Assembly (NCBI GenBank): GCA_003131985.1
Contig: PKWH01000159.1
Coordinates: forward strand, 438 to 7,527
DNA: 7,090 bases
Direction of reading: 5' to 3'
From: Acidobacteriota bacterium
Lineage (GTDB): Bacteria > Acidobacteriota > Terriglobia > Acidiferrales > UBA7541
Both the position numbers and the translations under genes were made by a program. How positions within the stretch are numbered: the first letter of the stretch is position 1; each line of letters begins with the position of its first letter. The notes under the pieces are model-generated. The model was not told the origin of the DNA and searched no databases. It saw nothing but the letters and a program-made list of their open reading frames with translations. This document shows, one piece after another, positions 1-5,023 of the stretch.

Positions 1-462
1 GTGTTCGAGAACTATAGCTGGCAAGCCTACGTCGGATACACCTTCCTGCGCGCCTACGTGGTGCCCGGCACCGCTGTAAATCAGAATGGCGTGAACGCTT
101 CGGTGGTCTGGTTTTACCGCGACTGGATCGGATTCGATGGCGAGCTCATGGGGGCTTATGGCACCCTATCGGGCGATAGTTCGTGGACTTTCTTCGGCGG
201 AGGAGGCCCGCGTTTCCGCTATACCCTCCCGCGTGGTTTGGAAGTCTTCGCCCATGGCCTGGTCGGATACGCGCACCTTACGCCGCAAACTCCGTTTGGT
301 GGAGAGAACGCTTTCGCCTACGAGGTTGGCGGAGGAGTGGACCTGATGCGCCCCCATCACCGCTTCGGCTACCGGCTTGAAGCCGACATGCTCGGCACGC
401 GCTACTTCAGCGTTTACCAGTACAGCCCAAAAATATCCGCCGGCATTGTCTTCAAGTTCTAA
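1..462 (+). CDS. Outer-membrane beta-barrel protein, C-terminal part (5' end outside the window)
   Basis: The frame is open from the first base of the window to a TAA at 460-462, giving 153 residues. It has no signal peptide, so the gene probably starts upstream and the GTG at base 1 is likely internal. The protein is a series of alternating hydrophobic/polar segments rich in aromatic residues and glycine, for example the stretch around NASVVWFYRDWIGFDGEL, then WTFFGGGGPRFRY, then LEVFAHGLVGYAHL. These are separated by short turns, and the protein ends in SAGIVFKF with a terminal phenylalanine. A terminal aromatic residue closing the last strand is the known C-terminal signal of beta-barrels inserted by the BAM machinery. 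About seven strands are visible, compatible with the second half of an eight-stranded OmpA/OMP_b-brl type barrel. Location in the outer membrane is inferred; no substrate or pore function can be read. Confidence 0.72.
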   Translation: MFENYSWQAYVGYTFLRAYVVPGTAVNQNGVNASVVWFYRDWIGFDGELMGAYGTLSGDSSWTFFGGGGPRFRYTLPRGLEVFAHGLVGYAHLTPQTPFGGENAFAYEVGGGVDLMRPHHRFGYRLEADMLGTRYFSVYQYSPKISAGIVFKF

Positions 463-606
463 AACCTCTCGACAAAGTCGCGAGATCGTCGTTCCTATCC
501 CTCCGCGGAATATTTCGTCCGCCGCAGTTGAAGCATAATTTGCTGCTTCCGAAGATTCTCCGTTTGTGGTTTCATCCTTTTCTGGCATTTTTTATGGGAG
601 GATCGC

Positions 607-1401
607 GTGGCGGACGAGGCGCTGAAAACTTGGGCCGGGAAATGGGCGTTGATTACCGGCGCGAGCGCCGGGATTGGACTCGAGTTCGCGAAGCTGCTGG
701 CGGCTGGAGGCACCAATCTCGTTTTGACAGCGCGGCGCGTTGACCGTTTGCAAAAACTGGCCGCAGAGCTTTCCGCACAACATCGAGTACAGGTGGAAGT
801 TTTCTCCGCGGACCTGGTCCGTCCCGAGGCTCCGGTGGAAATCTTCAAGTTTACCGCCGGGAAAAACATTGAGGTGGAACTGCTGATCAACAATGCAGGT
901 TTTGGCGCGTTCGGCTACGCGTACGAAATACCTGTCGAGAAAATGCTGGAGATGATTCAGGTGAATTGCTCTGCCGTCGTGCATCTCACGCGGCTCTATC
1001 TTCCTGAAATGGTTGCGCGGAAGCATGGCGATATTTTGATCCTGGCTTCGCTGGCATCGTTCCAGGCGGTGCCGTTCAATTCCGTGTACGCGGCAACGAA
1101 GGCGTTCGATCTTTTGTTTGCGGAGGGCGTCGCGGAAGAGGTTCTTGAATTTGGCGTTCGGGTTTGCGCGCTGTGCCCGGGAAGCACGACCACTGAATTT
1201 CAGCAAGTGGCGGAACAGCCCGACCGGGTTTTCAAGTCTTCTGAGACGGCAGAAAAAGTTGCGCGCGTGGGTCTCGAGGCGCTCGCGGCGGGGAAAAGCT
1301 ACGTTATTTCCGGGTTCATGAACCGGTTGATGAAAGAAGGGCAGCGCCTCGCTCCGCGCCGCTACGTCACCCGGACGGCCGCAAAAATGATGCGACCTTA
1401 G
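607..1401 (+). CDS. Short-chain dehydrogenase/reductase (classical SDR, DltE/COG0300-like)
   Basis: A 264-residue NAD(P)-dependent oxidoreductase with a Rossmann fold; length is usual for classical SDRs. The cofactor motif TGASAGIG is at residues 17-24, followed by basic residues R43-R44 after strand 2, which favour NADP(H). NNAG is at 95-98, N120 is the helix-4 asparagine, and the catalytic Ser148, Tyr161 and Lys165 (YAATK) have the exact family spacing. The CPGSTTTEF stretch near residue 190 is the usual loop after the active site. The C-terminal segment with NRLMKEG, APRR and MMRP resembles the tail of many cytosolic SDRs of this subgroup. The start is a GTG preceded by GGGAGGA at 596-602, a strong but rather close ribosome binding site. 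It appears monocistronic: a 144-base gap separates it from the barrel gene, and a decayed gene tail converges on it eight bases after its stop. The substrate cannot be predicted. Confidence 0.93.
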   Translation: MADEALKTWAGKWALITGASAGIGLEFAKLLAAGGTNLVLTARRVDRLQKLAAELSAQHRVQVEVFSADLVRPEAPVEIFKFTAGKNIEVELLINNAGFGAFGYAYEIPVEKMLEMIQVNCSAVVHLTRLYLPEMVARKHGDILILASLASFQAVPFNSVYAATKAFDLLFAEGVAEEVLEFGVRVCALCPGSTTTEFQQVAEQPDRVFKSSETAEKVARVGLEALAAGKSYVISGFMNRLMKEGQRLAPRRYVTRTAAKMMRP

Positions 1402-1409
1402 TTGACCCT

Positions 1410-1500
1410 TCACGGTGCTACCTGAGTGTCGAAGACGCCGGTTTCGATCCGGCCTGCGCGCTTGATCTGTACGAGCATGCGGTACTCGCCCGCTTGTCAT
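1410..1500 (-). pseudogene. Relic of a minus-strand gene: C-terminal codons next to an orphan ATG
   Basis: Reading the minus strand, the frame from 1496 down to a TGA at 1412-1410 gives 28 residues, including AGEYRMLVQ and IETGVFDTQVAP. This has the alternating pattern of a real beta-strand pair ending a protein. It recalls the C-terminus of small secreted Ig-like or YtkA/FixH-type domains of the 'GxYRxxVQxxRxGxxxTxxFxV' kind, but that match is from memory and uncertain. The frame is closed by a stop directly upstream (1499-1497). An ATG at 1500-1498, in a different frame, lies exactly seven bases after a strong AAAGGAGG. The simplest reading is that a gene lost nearly all of its body in a deletion, leaving its translation start fused out of frame to its last codons. 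Its stop faces the SDR stop with eight bases between. Confidence 0.5.
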
Positions 1501-1521
1501 AGAGTGGCCTCCTTTAGGAGG
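1498..1521 (-). promoter_or_regulatory. Strong Shine-Dalgarno and ATG, with the SD inside a short hairpin
   Basis: On the minus strand, AAAGGAGG (1515-1508) sits seven bases before ATG (1500-1498), an almost ideal ribosome binding site. Immediately upstream is CCTCC, so CCTCCT and AGGAGG form a perfect inverted repeat (1508-1521) that could sequester the SD in the transcript: six pairs with a two-base loop on paper, more realistically five pairs with a four-base loop. No gene follows it now; the frame from this ATG runs antisense into the SDR gene. The site is therefore best read as the leftover start of the decayed gene at 1410-1496. Whether the hairpin ever regulated translation is inference. 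Confidence 0.45.
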
Positions 1522-1563
1522 GTTGCTTGCAGGCTGCCGAGTGGGGGAACAGGCGTCCGGGCC

Positions 1564-1595
1564 TGGTCCATTTTGGCCAAAAACGTGGAGGACCA
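1564..1595. repeat. Nested inverted repeats: TGGTCC / GGACCA around a TTTTGGCCAAAA palindrome
   Basis: TGGTCC at 1564-1569 is matched by GGACCA at 1590-1595, and between them lies a perfect 12-base palindrome, TTTTGGCCAAAA, at 1571-1582. On the plus strand the outer stem is followed by a T-rich tract (1596-1609), so it could act as a weak intrinsic terminator for SDR read-through, although it lies 160 bases beyond that stop. On the minus strand it lies in the leader of the decayed gene and could be an operator. Neither role can be decided by eye. Confidence 0.4.
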
Positions 1596-1606
1596 TTTCT
1601 GATTTT

Positions 1607-1683
1607 TTTGGCGATTTGAGGAAGTTGCCGCAGTTTGTTTTCTGTAAGTTACAAGGTGTTCTACTCCACGAGTTTGGCGATTT
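1607..1683. repeat. Two exact TTTGGCGATTT direct repeats flanking a TGTAAGTTACA palindrome
   Basis: The 11-base sequence TTTGGCGATTT occurs at 1607-1617 and again at 1673-1683, 66 bases apart in the same orientation. Between them, at 1643-1653, is the odd-length palindrome TGTAAGTTACA (five-base arms around one base). Repeated half-sites around a palindrome in an A/T-rich stretch upstream of an old start codon fit transcription factor binding sites for the lost minus-strand gene. The copies are short enough that chance is not excluded. Confidence 0.35.
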
Positions 1684-1761
1684 AATTCTGTGTGTTTGCG
1701 ACCAGAAATGGGTTCGATTTGAGGCGGAATTCGACGAGAGGGCAAGATATGTAGGGCTGGC

Positions 1762-1870
1762 GCTTCGACTATGCTCAGGACAAGCCCTTCGGCTGCGCTC
1801 GGGGCGAGCCCTTGCTGCATCCATCTCCCTTCCGTCGTGATGGCGAGCCCTTCGACTGCGCGCACAGTCA
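1762..1870. repeat. Three degenerate copies of an interspersed CTTCGACTGCGCTCAGG-type repeat
   Basis: Units start near 1763 (CTTCGACTATGCTCAGGAC), 1786 (CCTTCGGCTGCGCTCGGGGC, directly abutting the first) and 1849 (CCTTCGACTGCGCGCACAG). Each is followed or preceded by an AAGCC/GAGCC spacer. I recognise this motif as a short interspersed repeat found in many copies in Acidobacteriota and some other soil bacteria; it is a familiar source of spurious Pro-Glu-Arg-Ser-type translations, visible here on the minus strand. The first two units are in tandem and the third is separated by about 40 bases of partly similar sequence. No transposase or other coding capacity is associated with it. Confidence 0.65.
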
Positions 1871-2041
1871 GCGGGCGGGGATGCGTAGCGGAGACGGCCG
1901 GGCGGAGTGGTCCGTCGGTCGCCGTGGCGACTCTGTTCCTCGTTACCATGTCCTCCATCTTCATAGCTCCGGAATTACGCTAGCACGAAGAAGGGCAGTT
2001 TCAAAGGACCTGTGTGTTGTGTAATTTTGCCTATTTCTGGT

Positions 2042-2074
2042 GCACCGAGCGGCGGTGAAAGCAACTCTCGGTGT
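2042..2074. other. Inverted repeat CACCGAG / CTCGGTG upstream of the epimerase-like gene
   Basis: CACCGAG at 2043-2049 and CTCGGTG at 2067-2073 form a perfect seven-base stem with a 17-base loop, extendable by a G-U pair to 2042 and 2074. A moderately T-rich stretch (2080-2100) follows about six bases later. It lies about 100 bases before the GTG start of the next gene, where a leader hairpin or attenuator could sit. The T tract is interrupted, so a terminator call would be weak. Confidence 0.35.
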
Positions 2075-2100
2075 CCCGCTGATTTTGTCGCTTTTCTATT

Positions 2101-2125
2101 GAGCTGTGAGAGCGTATGTCAGCTC
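2101..2125. promoter_or_regulatory. GAGCTG / CAGCTC inverted repeat, possible operator
   Basis: GAGCTG at 2101-2106 pairs with CAGCTC at 2120-2125 across a 13-base spacer, about 50 bases before the likely start at 2172. Spacing and position fit either a dimeric repressor site or a 5' leader stem. No adjacent regulator gene supports either, and six-base arms can arise by chance. Confidence 0.25.
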
Positions 2126-2171
2126 GAGAATGAACAAGTGCTATCGTCTAAGGCGACATGGAGATCAAGAC

Positions 2172-2846
2172 GTGAAGATCATTCTTTTTGGAGCGACGGG
2201 AATGGTGGGGCAAGGAGTGTTGCGCGAGTGCCTGCGCGATCCTGAGGTGGAACGTGTGCTCGTGATTGGGCGGAGTTCGATCGGGATTCAGAACGAAAAG
2301 GTGCGGGAAATCGTGCATCGAGATTTTTTGGACTTCTCGAGCATCGAGGATCAGCTCGGTGGGTACGACGCTTGCTTCTTTTGTCTTGGCATTTCTTCGG
2401 TGGGAATGACGGAACAGGATTATACGCGGGTGACGTACGACTTCACGTTGGCGGCGGCGCAGGTTCTGGCGAAACAGAATCCGGGAATGACGTTCATCTA
2501 TGTTTCGGGGACGGGGACGGACAGCTCGGAGCATGGGCGCCTTATGTGGGCGCGGGTCAAAGGAAAGACGGAGAATGCGCTGTTCAAATTGCCGCTCGAG
2601 GCTTATATGTTCCGCCCGGGGTACGTTCAGCCGCTGCACGGAATCAAGTCGAAGACGAAGCTGTACCACACGCTTTACTCGGTTGTCGGGGTGTTTTACG
2701 CGTTGTTGCGGGGGATTTTTCCGAAGTATGTGACGACGAGTGAGCAAGTGGGGCGGGCGATGATTAGCGTGGCGAAGCGCGGAGCGGCGAAGCGATGGTT
2801 GGAGAACGACGACATCAATCACTGTTGCGATGGCGACGGCGATTGA
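2172..2846 (+). CDS. NAD(P)-binding epimerase-like protein (atypical SDR)
   Basis: This is a 224-residue cytosolic Rossmann protein of the group annotated as NAD(P)H-binding or epimerase/HTATIP2-like. It opens with VKIILFGATGMVG, where GATGMVG (residues 7-13) is the GxxGxxG dinucleotide motif. R34 in VIGRSS after strand 2 suggests NADP(H), D51 in HRDF is at the adenine-contact position, and FFCLGISSVG (69-78) and YVSGTGTDSS (110-119) are the following strands. The usual catalytic YxxxK reads WARVK (126-130), so the Lys is kept but the Tyr is not; in this group that is common and the reaction is unknown. I chose the GTG at 2172, since GGAG at 2160-2163 is eight bases upstream and homologs begin with this strand. 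An in-frame GTG at 2106 would add 22 unconvincing residues. The last residues (HCCDGDGD) look unusual. The DUF1697 gene follows after 21 bases, suggesting co-transcription. Confidence 0.88.
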   Translation: MKIILFGATGMVGQGVLRECLRDPEVERVLVIGRSSIGIQNEKVREIVHRDFLDFSSIEDQLGGYDACFFCLGISSVGMTEQDYTRVTYDFTLAAAQVLAKQNPGMTFIYVSGTGTDSSEHGRLMWARVKGKTENALFKLPLEAYMFRPGYVQPLHGIKSKTKLYHTLYSVVGVFYALLRGIFPKYVTTSEQVGRAMISVAKRGAAKRWLENDDINHCCDGDGD

Positions 2847-2867
2847 TTTGAGGCCGGAGGGTAGAGT

Positions 2868-3419
2868 ATGGGTGTGGTGATTTCGATGCTGCGCGGGGTT
2901 AATGTTGGGGGGAAGCGCAAGATTAAGATGGAGGCGCTGAGAGCGCTGTACGAGTCCATCGGGCTGCGGGACGCGCAGACTTTGCTGCAGAGCGGGAACG
3001 TGGTGTTTAGGACCACGCGGAAAGATCTGGTTGGGCTGACCAAGGACATTGAGAGCGGGATCGAGCGGAAGTTTGGGTTTCACTCCGATGTGGTTGTTCG
3101 CACTTCTGCGGAGCTGCGGGACGTGATTGCGAGGAATCCGTTTGCAAAACGAGCGGGCGTTGATGCGAGCAAGCTGCTCGTGTCGTTCCTGGTGAGCGAT
3201 CCTGGCGCGGAAGCTCGGGGCAATGTGCTGCGCATTGCGGCGGAGCCCGAGGAGTTGCGAATTGACGGGCGCGAGGTTTATATTTACTTTCCCAACGGGA
3301 TGGCGCGGCCGAAGCTGTCGATGGCGGTGGTGGAGAGGACGCTTAAGACGTCGTGGACGGGGAGGAATTGGAACACGGTGAGAAAGCTGATGGAGATGGC
3401 GGAAGGGATGGAAGGTTAG
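2868..3419 (+). CDS. DUF1697 family protein
   Basis: A 183-residue protein matching DUF1697 in length and motif order. Near the N-terminus is MLRGVNVGGKRKIKM (residues 7-21), the family hallmark. It is followed by QSGNVVF (41-47) and an alpha/beta central part, and the family's C-terminal signature TGRNWNTVRKLMEMA lies at 164-178. There is no signal peptide or membrane segment, so it is cytosolic. No biochemical function is established for DUF1697 to my knowledge; the conserved glycine- and lysine-rich N-terminal loop suggests binding of a phosphate-bearing ligand, which is inference only. The ATG at 2868 is preceded by GGAGGG (2856-2861) at a six-base spacing. It lies 21 bases after the epimerase-like gene and 38 bases before dps, so the three genes may form one transcript. 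Confidence 0.9.
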   Translation: MGVVISMLRGVNVGGKRKIKMEALRALYESIGLRDAQTLLQSGNVVFRTTRKDLVGLTKDIESGIERKFGFHSDVVVRTSAELRDVIARNPFAKRAGVDASKLLVSFLVSDPGAEARGNVLRIAAEPEELRIDGREVYIYFPNGMARPKLSMAVVERTLKTSWTGRNWNTVRKLMEMAEGMEG

Positions 3420-3444
3420 TTCGAACGACGAATTTATCTTTTTT

Positions 3445-3451
3445 AAGGAGG
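3445..3451 (+). promoter_or_regulatory. Ribosome binding site fixing the dps start
   Basis: AAGGAGG lies six bases before the ATG at 3458, a near-perfect match to the anti-Shine-Dalgarno sequence. It settles the start, because the open frame itself extends back to 3353 inside the DUF1697 gene. The strength of the site fits an abundantly made protein such as Dps. Confidence 0.85.
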
Positions 3452-3457
3452 CAGACA

Positions 3458-4021
3458 ATGGCAAAGAATGGTGGAACGCAACCGAAGGGACGGGAAAACG
3501 AAGCTTTGCAAACACCGACCGATCTCGGGCGCAAGGGTGTGGAAGAGATTACCGGCGAACTGCGGAAACTGCTCGCGGATACGTTCGCGCTTTATGTGAA
3601 GACGAAGAATTTTCATTGGCACATGAGCGGGAAGCATTTTCGCGATTACCATTTGCTGCTGGACGAGCATGGCGACCAGATTTTTGCTATGACGGATGAC
3701 ATCGCGGAACGAGCGCGCAAGATTGGCGGAACGACGATCCATTCGATCAGCGAGATTTCGAAAAATCAACGGCTCAAGGACAACAACGAGGAATTCGTAG
3801 CTCCGCTGGATATGTTGGCCGAACTTTCTGCTGATAATCAGGCGCTGACACGGTATTTCCGCGCGGCGCATGAGGTGTGCGAGAAGAACAACGACGTCGC
3901 TACGACCAGTTTGATTGAGGTTTGGATCGATCAGACGGAGCGGCGGACTTGGTTTCTAAGTGAAATCGTGAATGCTTCGGAAGCGGAGAGCGTGCCGCTG
4001 CGGAAGTCGGCGTCAGCTTAA
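3458..4021 (+). CDS. dps: Dps-family DNA-binding/ferritin-like protein
   Basis: A 187-residue member of the Dps branch of the ferritin superfamily. Dps forms hollow dodecamers that oxidise Fe(II), preferably with hydrogen peroxide, store it as Fe(III) mineral, and protect DNA. The intersubunit ferroxidase ligands are all visible with the same spacing as in E. coli Dps: His53 in NFHWH, His65 and Asp69 in YHLLLDEHGDQ, Asp80 and Glu84 in TDDIAERARKIGG. The family's DEHGDQI-type helix and the IGG turn are intact. The N-terminal extension of about 30 residues contains several Lys and Arg, which in some Dps proteins mediates DNA binding; that role here is inferred. A C-terminal Arg/Lys-containing tail (LRKSASA) follows the last helix. 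It is the last gene of a closely spaced plus-strand trio and may also have its own promoter within the upstream gene, as dps genes are commonly stress-induced, but I cannot identify one. Confidence 0.94.
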   Translation: MAKNGGTQPKGRENEALQTPTDLGRKGVEEITGELRKLLADTFALYVKTKNFHWHMSGKHFRDYHLLLDEHGDQIFAMTDDIAERARKIGGTTIHSISEISKNQRLKDNNEEFVAPLDMLAELSADNQALTRYFRAAHEVCEKNNDVATTSLIEVWIDQTERRTWFLSEIVNASEAESVPLRKSASA

Positions 4022-4100
4022 TTGGCAAACTGAAGCAAAGGCAAGACATCGCTTCGGCAAACTGCCTCGGCGTGATTGGTAATCTAAGGCAAAGGCAAGA
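4021..4100 (+). repeat. 26-base imperfect direct repeat after dps
   Basis: ATTGGCAAACTGAAGCAAAG plus GCAAGA at 4021-4046 recurs at 4075-4100 with 22 of 26 positions identical, including an exact 12-base core GCAAAGGCAAGA. A third partial copy, GGCAAACTG, occurs at 4056-4064. The first copy begins on the last base of the dps stop codon. The GGCAAAGGCAAGA type of sequence looks like a degenerate interspersed intergenic repeat; there is no coding capacity or transposase nearby. Confidence 0.55.
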
Positions 4101-4113
4101 TGCCGCGCTGAAG

Positions 4114-4129
4114 GCCCGCCACGGCGGGC
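4114..4129. other. GC-rich hairpin between convergent genes
   Basis: GCCCGCC (4114-4120) and GGCGGGC (4123-4129) form a perfect seven-base stem. Drawn fully it has a two-base loop, so in RNA the innermost pair would probably open. The hairpin lies between the convergent ends of dps and the LprI-like gene and could impede transcription from either side. There is no T run on either strand, so it is not a canonical intrinsic terminator and may simply be part of a REP-like repeat together with the direct repeat before it. Confidence 0.4.
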
Positions 4130-4201
4130 AGGCCACGGCGCTACATTGAAACCTAGGATCGATCCAACGGAATGGCGGACATGGTGCTGGCGAAACCTGG
4201 G

Positions 4202-4609
4202 CTAGTCGGTGGATTTGCGGAGCAGCTCTTTTAGGGCGGCTACTTGCTTTTGTGTGAGCTTGGCGCGGAGCAGGCTTACTTTCATTGGATACATGGAGCC
4301 GTACTCGGCTTGTTTATTTTTGGCGGGGTACATGGCGGCGATATAGGCGTCGCGATAAACCAGCCAAGCCTTTTGGGCGGATTTGATTTTTGCCAGGGCT
4401 TCGGGCTGAGACTCGGTTTTTGACAGCAGAGTGTTGTAGACGTCGTCCATCTGAGTTTCCACGCGTGCTAGTTCGTTGCTCGCACAGGCGTTCATTTCCA
4501 TTTGAGTCTTGGCTTTTTCGTTGCAAGTGCGAAGGGTCTGCGAGTTTTGGGCAAGGCTGGGGAATGCGCCTGAGGCTACAAAGAGTACAAGCGCCAAACA
4601 CTTCGGCAA
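4202..4609 (-). CDS. Secreted LprI/DUF1311-like protein
   Basis: A 135-residue protein with a short signal peptide (hydrophobic residues 5-16, likely cleavage after the SLA at 18-20). The mature part carries the hallmarks of the LprI N-terminal/DUF1311 (YecT-type) domain: Cys29, then MNACASNEL with Cys42, then a helix with DDVYNTLL, and finally AQKAWLVYRDAY (78-89). In family members of known function, such as mycobacterial LprI, the domain inhibits lysozyme; whether that holds here is unknown. The Cys that often follows the WxxYRDA motif is absent (Ile90), so only the 29-42 pair could form a disulfide. The start is a TTG at 4609, supported by AAGGAGA six bases upstream; no better start gives a signal peptide. 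It follows the small membrane gene by 45 bases on the same strand and ends convergently with dps. Confidence 0.78.
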   Translation of the reverse strand: MPKCLALVLFVASGAFPSLAQNSQTLRTCNEKAKTQMEMNACASNELARVETQMDDVYNTLLSKTESQPEALAKIKSAQKAWLVYRDAYIAAMYPAKNKQAEYGSMYPMKVSLLRAKLTQKQVAALKELLRKSTD

Positions 4610-4615
4610 AGCTAT

Positions 4616-4622
4616 TCTCCTT
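4616..4622 (-). promoter_or_regulatory. Ribosome binding site supporting a TTG start
   Basis: On the minus strand, AAGGAGA ends six bases before the TTG at 4609-4607. Its strength and spacing argue that the rare TTG codon is the true start of the LprI-like protein; the resulting N-terminus is a proper signal peptide. Confidence 0.7.
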
Positions 4623-4654
4623 GTCTGTGGTGGCCTGGTCAGGACTCAACACTC

Positions 4655-4996
4655 CTATTTGGGGGTTCTCCGCAGCGCAAAGATTACGCATCTCACGGTT
4701 ACAACCCACGCACATAGGAAGATAGCCCATACGATAAGAACTCCGATCAATGCATCGCGGAAACGTACTTCGGGGATACTAAAGTCTCCCAGAACGGGAA
4801 TCGCATAGACCACAGTCCCGAACAAGGCAACGAGACCTGAGATGGTTGCTGCAATCCAGAATCCGCGTGTTCGAACTTCTTCCGTATTTTTCCTAGAAGA
4901 GAGAACGTAGGCCCGAACTGCTAGCGCGATTAACAAGAGTGCAATAGTGCTGAATACAAAAAACGCGGGTGTGAGGTCTTCGAACCTTATCTTCAC
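4655..4996 (-). CDS. Small three-helix membrane protein of unknown function
   Basis: I do not recognise this 113-residue protein. It has three clear hydrophobic segments at about residues 11-32, 46-69 and 82-106. The loop between the first two (RKNTEEVRTR) and the C-terminal end (RRTPK) are positively charged, while the loop from 70 to 81 is not. By the positive-inside rule this predicts an N-out, C-in inner-membrane protein. No catalytic motif is visible; the few charged residues near membrane boundaries (Asp71, Glu76, Arg78, Arg80, Asp81) lie in the outer loop. The start is a GTG with AGAGG (5003-5007) six bases upstream. It begins 27 bases after the acs stop and precedes the LprI-like gene by 45 bases, so the three may be co-transcribed. 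Its codons look less GC-rich than those of acs, hinting at a different history. Confidence 0.7.
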   Translation of the reverse strand: MKIRFEDLTPAFFVFSTIALLLIALAVRAYVLSSRKNTEEVRTRGFWIAATISGLVALFGTVVYAIPVLGDFSIPEVRFRDALIGVLIVWAIFLCAWVVTVRCVIFALRRTPK

Positions 4997-5023
4997 GACA
5001 AGCCTCTGAAAAACTTGGAAAGA

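Larger units (their letters stand above)
1402..2171. other. Gene-poor region of about 770 bases with a gene relic, palindromes and repeats
   Basis: I found no credible intact gene on either strand here. Open frames exist, but their products are rich in Arg, Ser and Pro, look like read-through of repeats, or run antisense into neighbouring genes. What the region does hold is listed separately: a minus-strand gene tail (1410-1496), its likely former start and Shine-Dalgarno hairpin (1498-1521), nested palindromes (1564-1595), paired TTTGGCGATTT direct repeats with a central palindrome (1607-1683), three degenerate interspersed repeat units (1762-1870), and two inverted repeats (2042-2074, 2101-2125). 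The part from about 1600 to 1740 is visibly richer in A and T than the flanking genes, as expected of a promoter or leader region. Between 1871 and 2041 I see nothing I can name. Confidence 0.7.

Noticed and set aside
464..486. Hairpin TCTCG / CGAGA just after the barrel gene as a terminator
   Set aside because: The stem is only five bases with a nine-base loop and no T run follows, so it does not meet even a loose definition of an intrinsic terminator.
534..539. CATAAT as a -10 element for the SDR gene
   Set aside because: It matches the -10 consensus at five of six positions, but no acceptable -35 sequence lies 15-18 bases upstream.
592..1824. 410-codon open frame on the minus strand
   Set aside because: It runs antisense through the whole SDR gene, whose catalytic motifs are intact. 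The translation is rich in Arg, His and Pro, and its N-terminal part is read-through of the interspersed repeats.
1497..1964. 155-codon minus-strand frame across the repeat region
   Set aside because: The product is a translation of repeat units and palindromic leader sequence. It starts at a plausible GGAGGAC-ATG but shows no domain or hydrophobic segment.
2148..3515. 455-codon open frame on the minus strand
   Set aside because: It lies antisense to the epimerase-like and DUF1697 genes and into dps. Composition is dominated by His, Arg, Pro and Leu with no motif; it is a by-product of GC-rich codon use on the plus strand.
4314..4730. 138-codon minus-strand frame overlapping the LprI-like and membrane protein genes
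   Set aside because: It is out of frame with both genes, which have signal or membrane segments and ribosome binding sites; this frame has neither.
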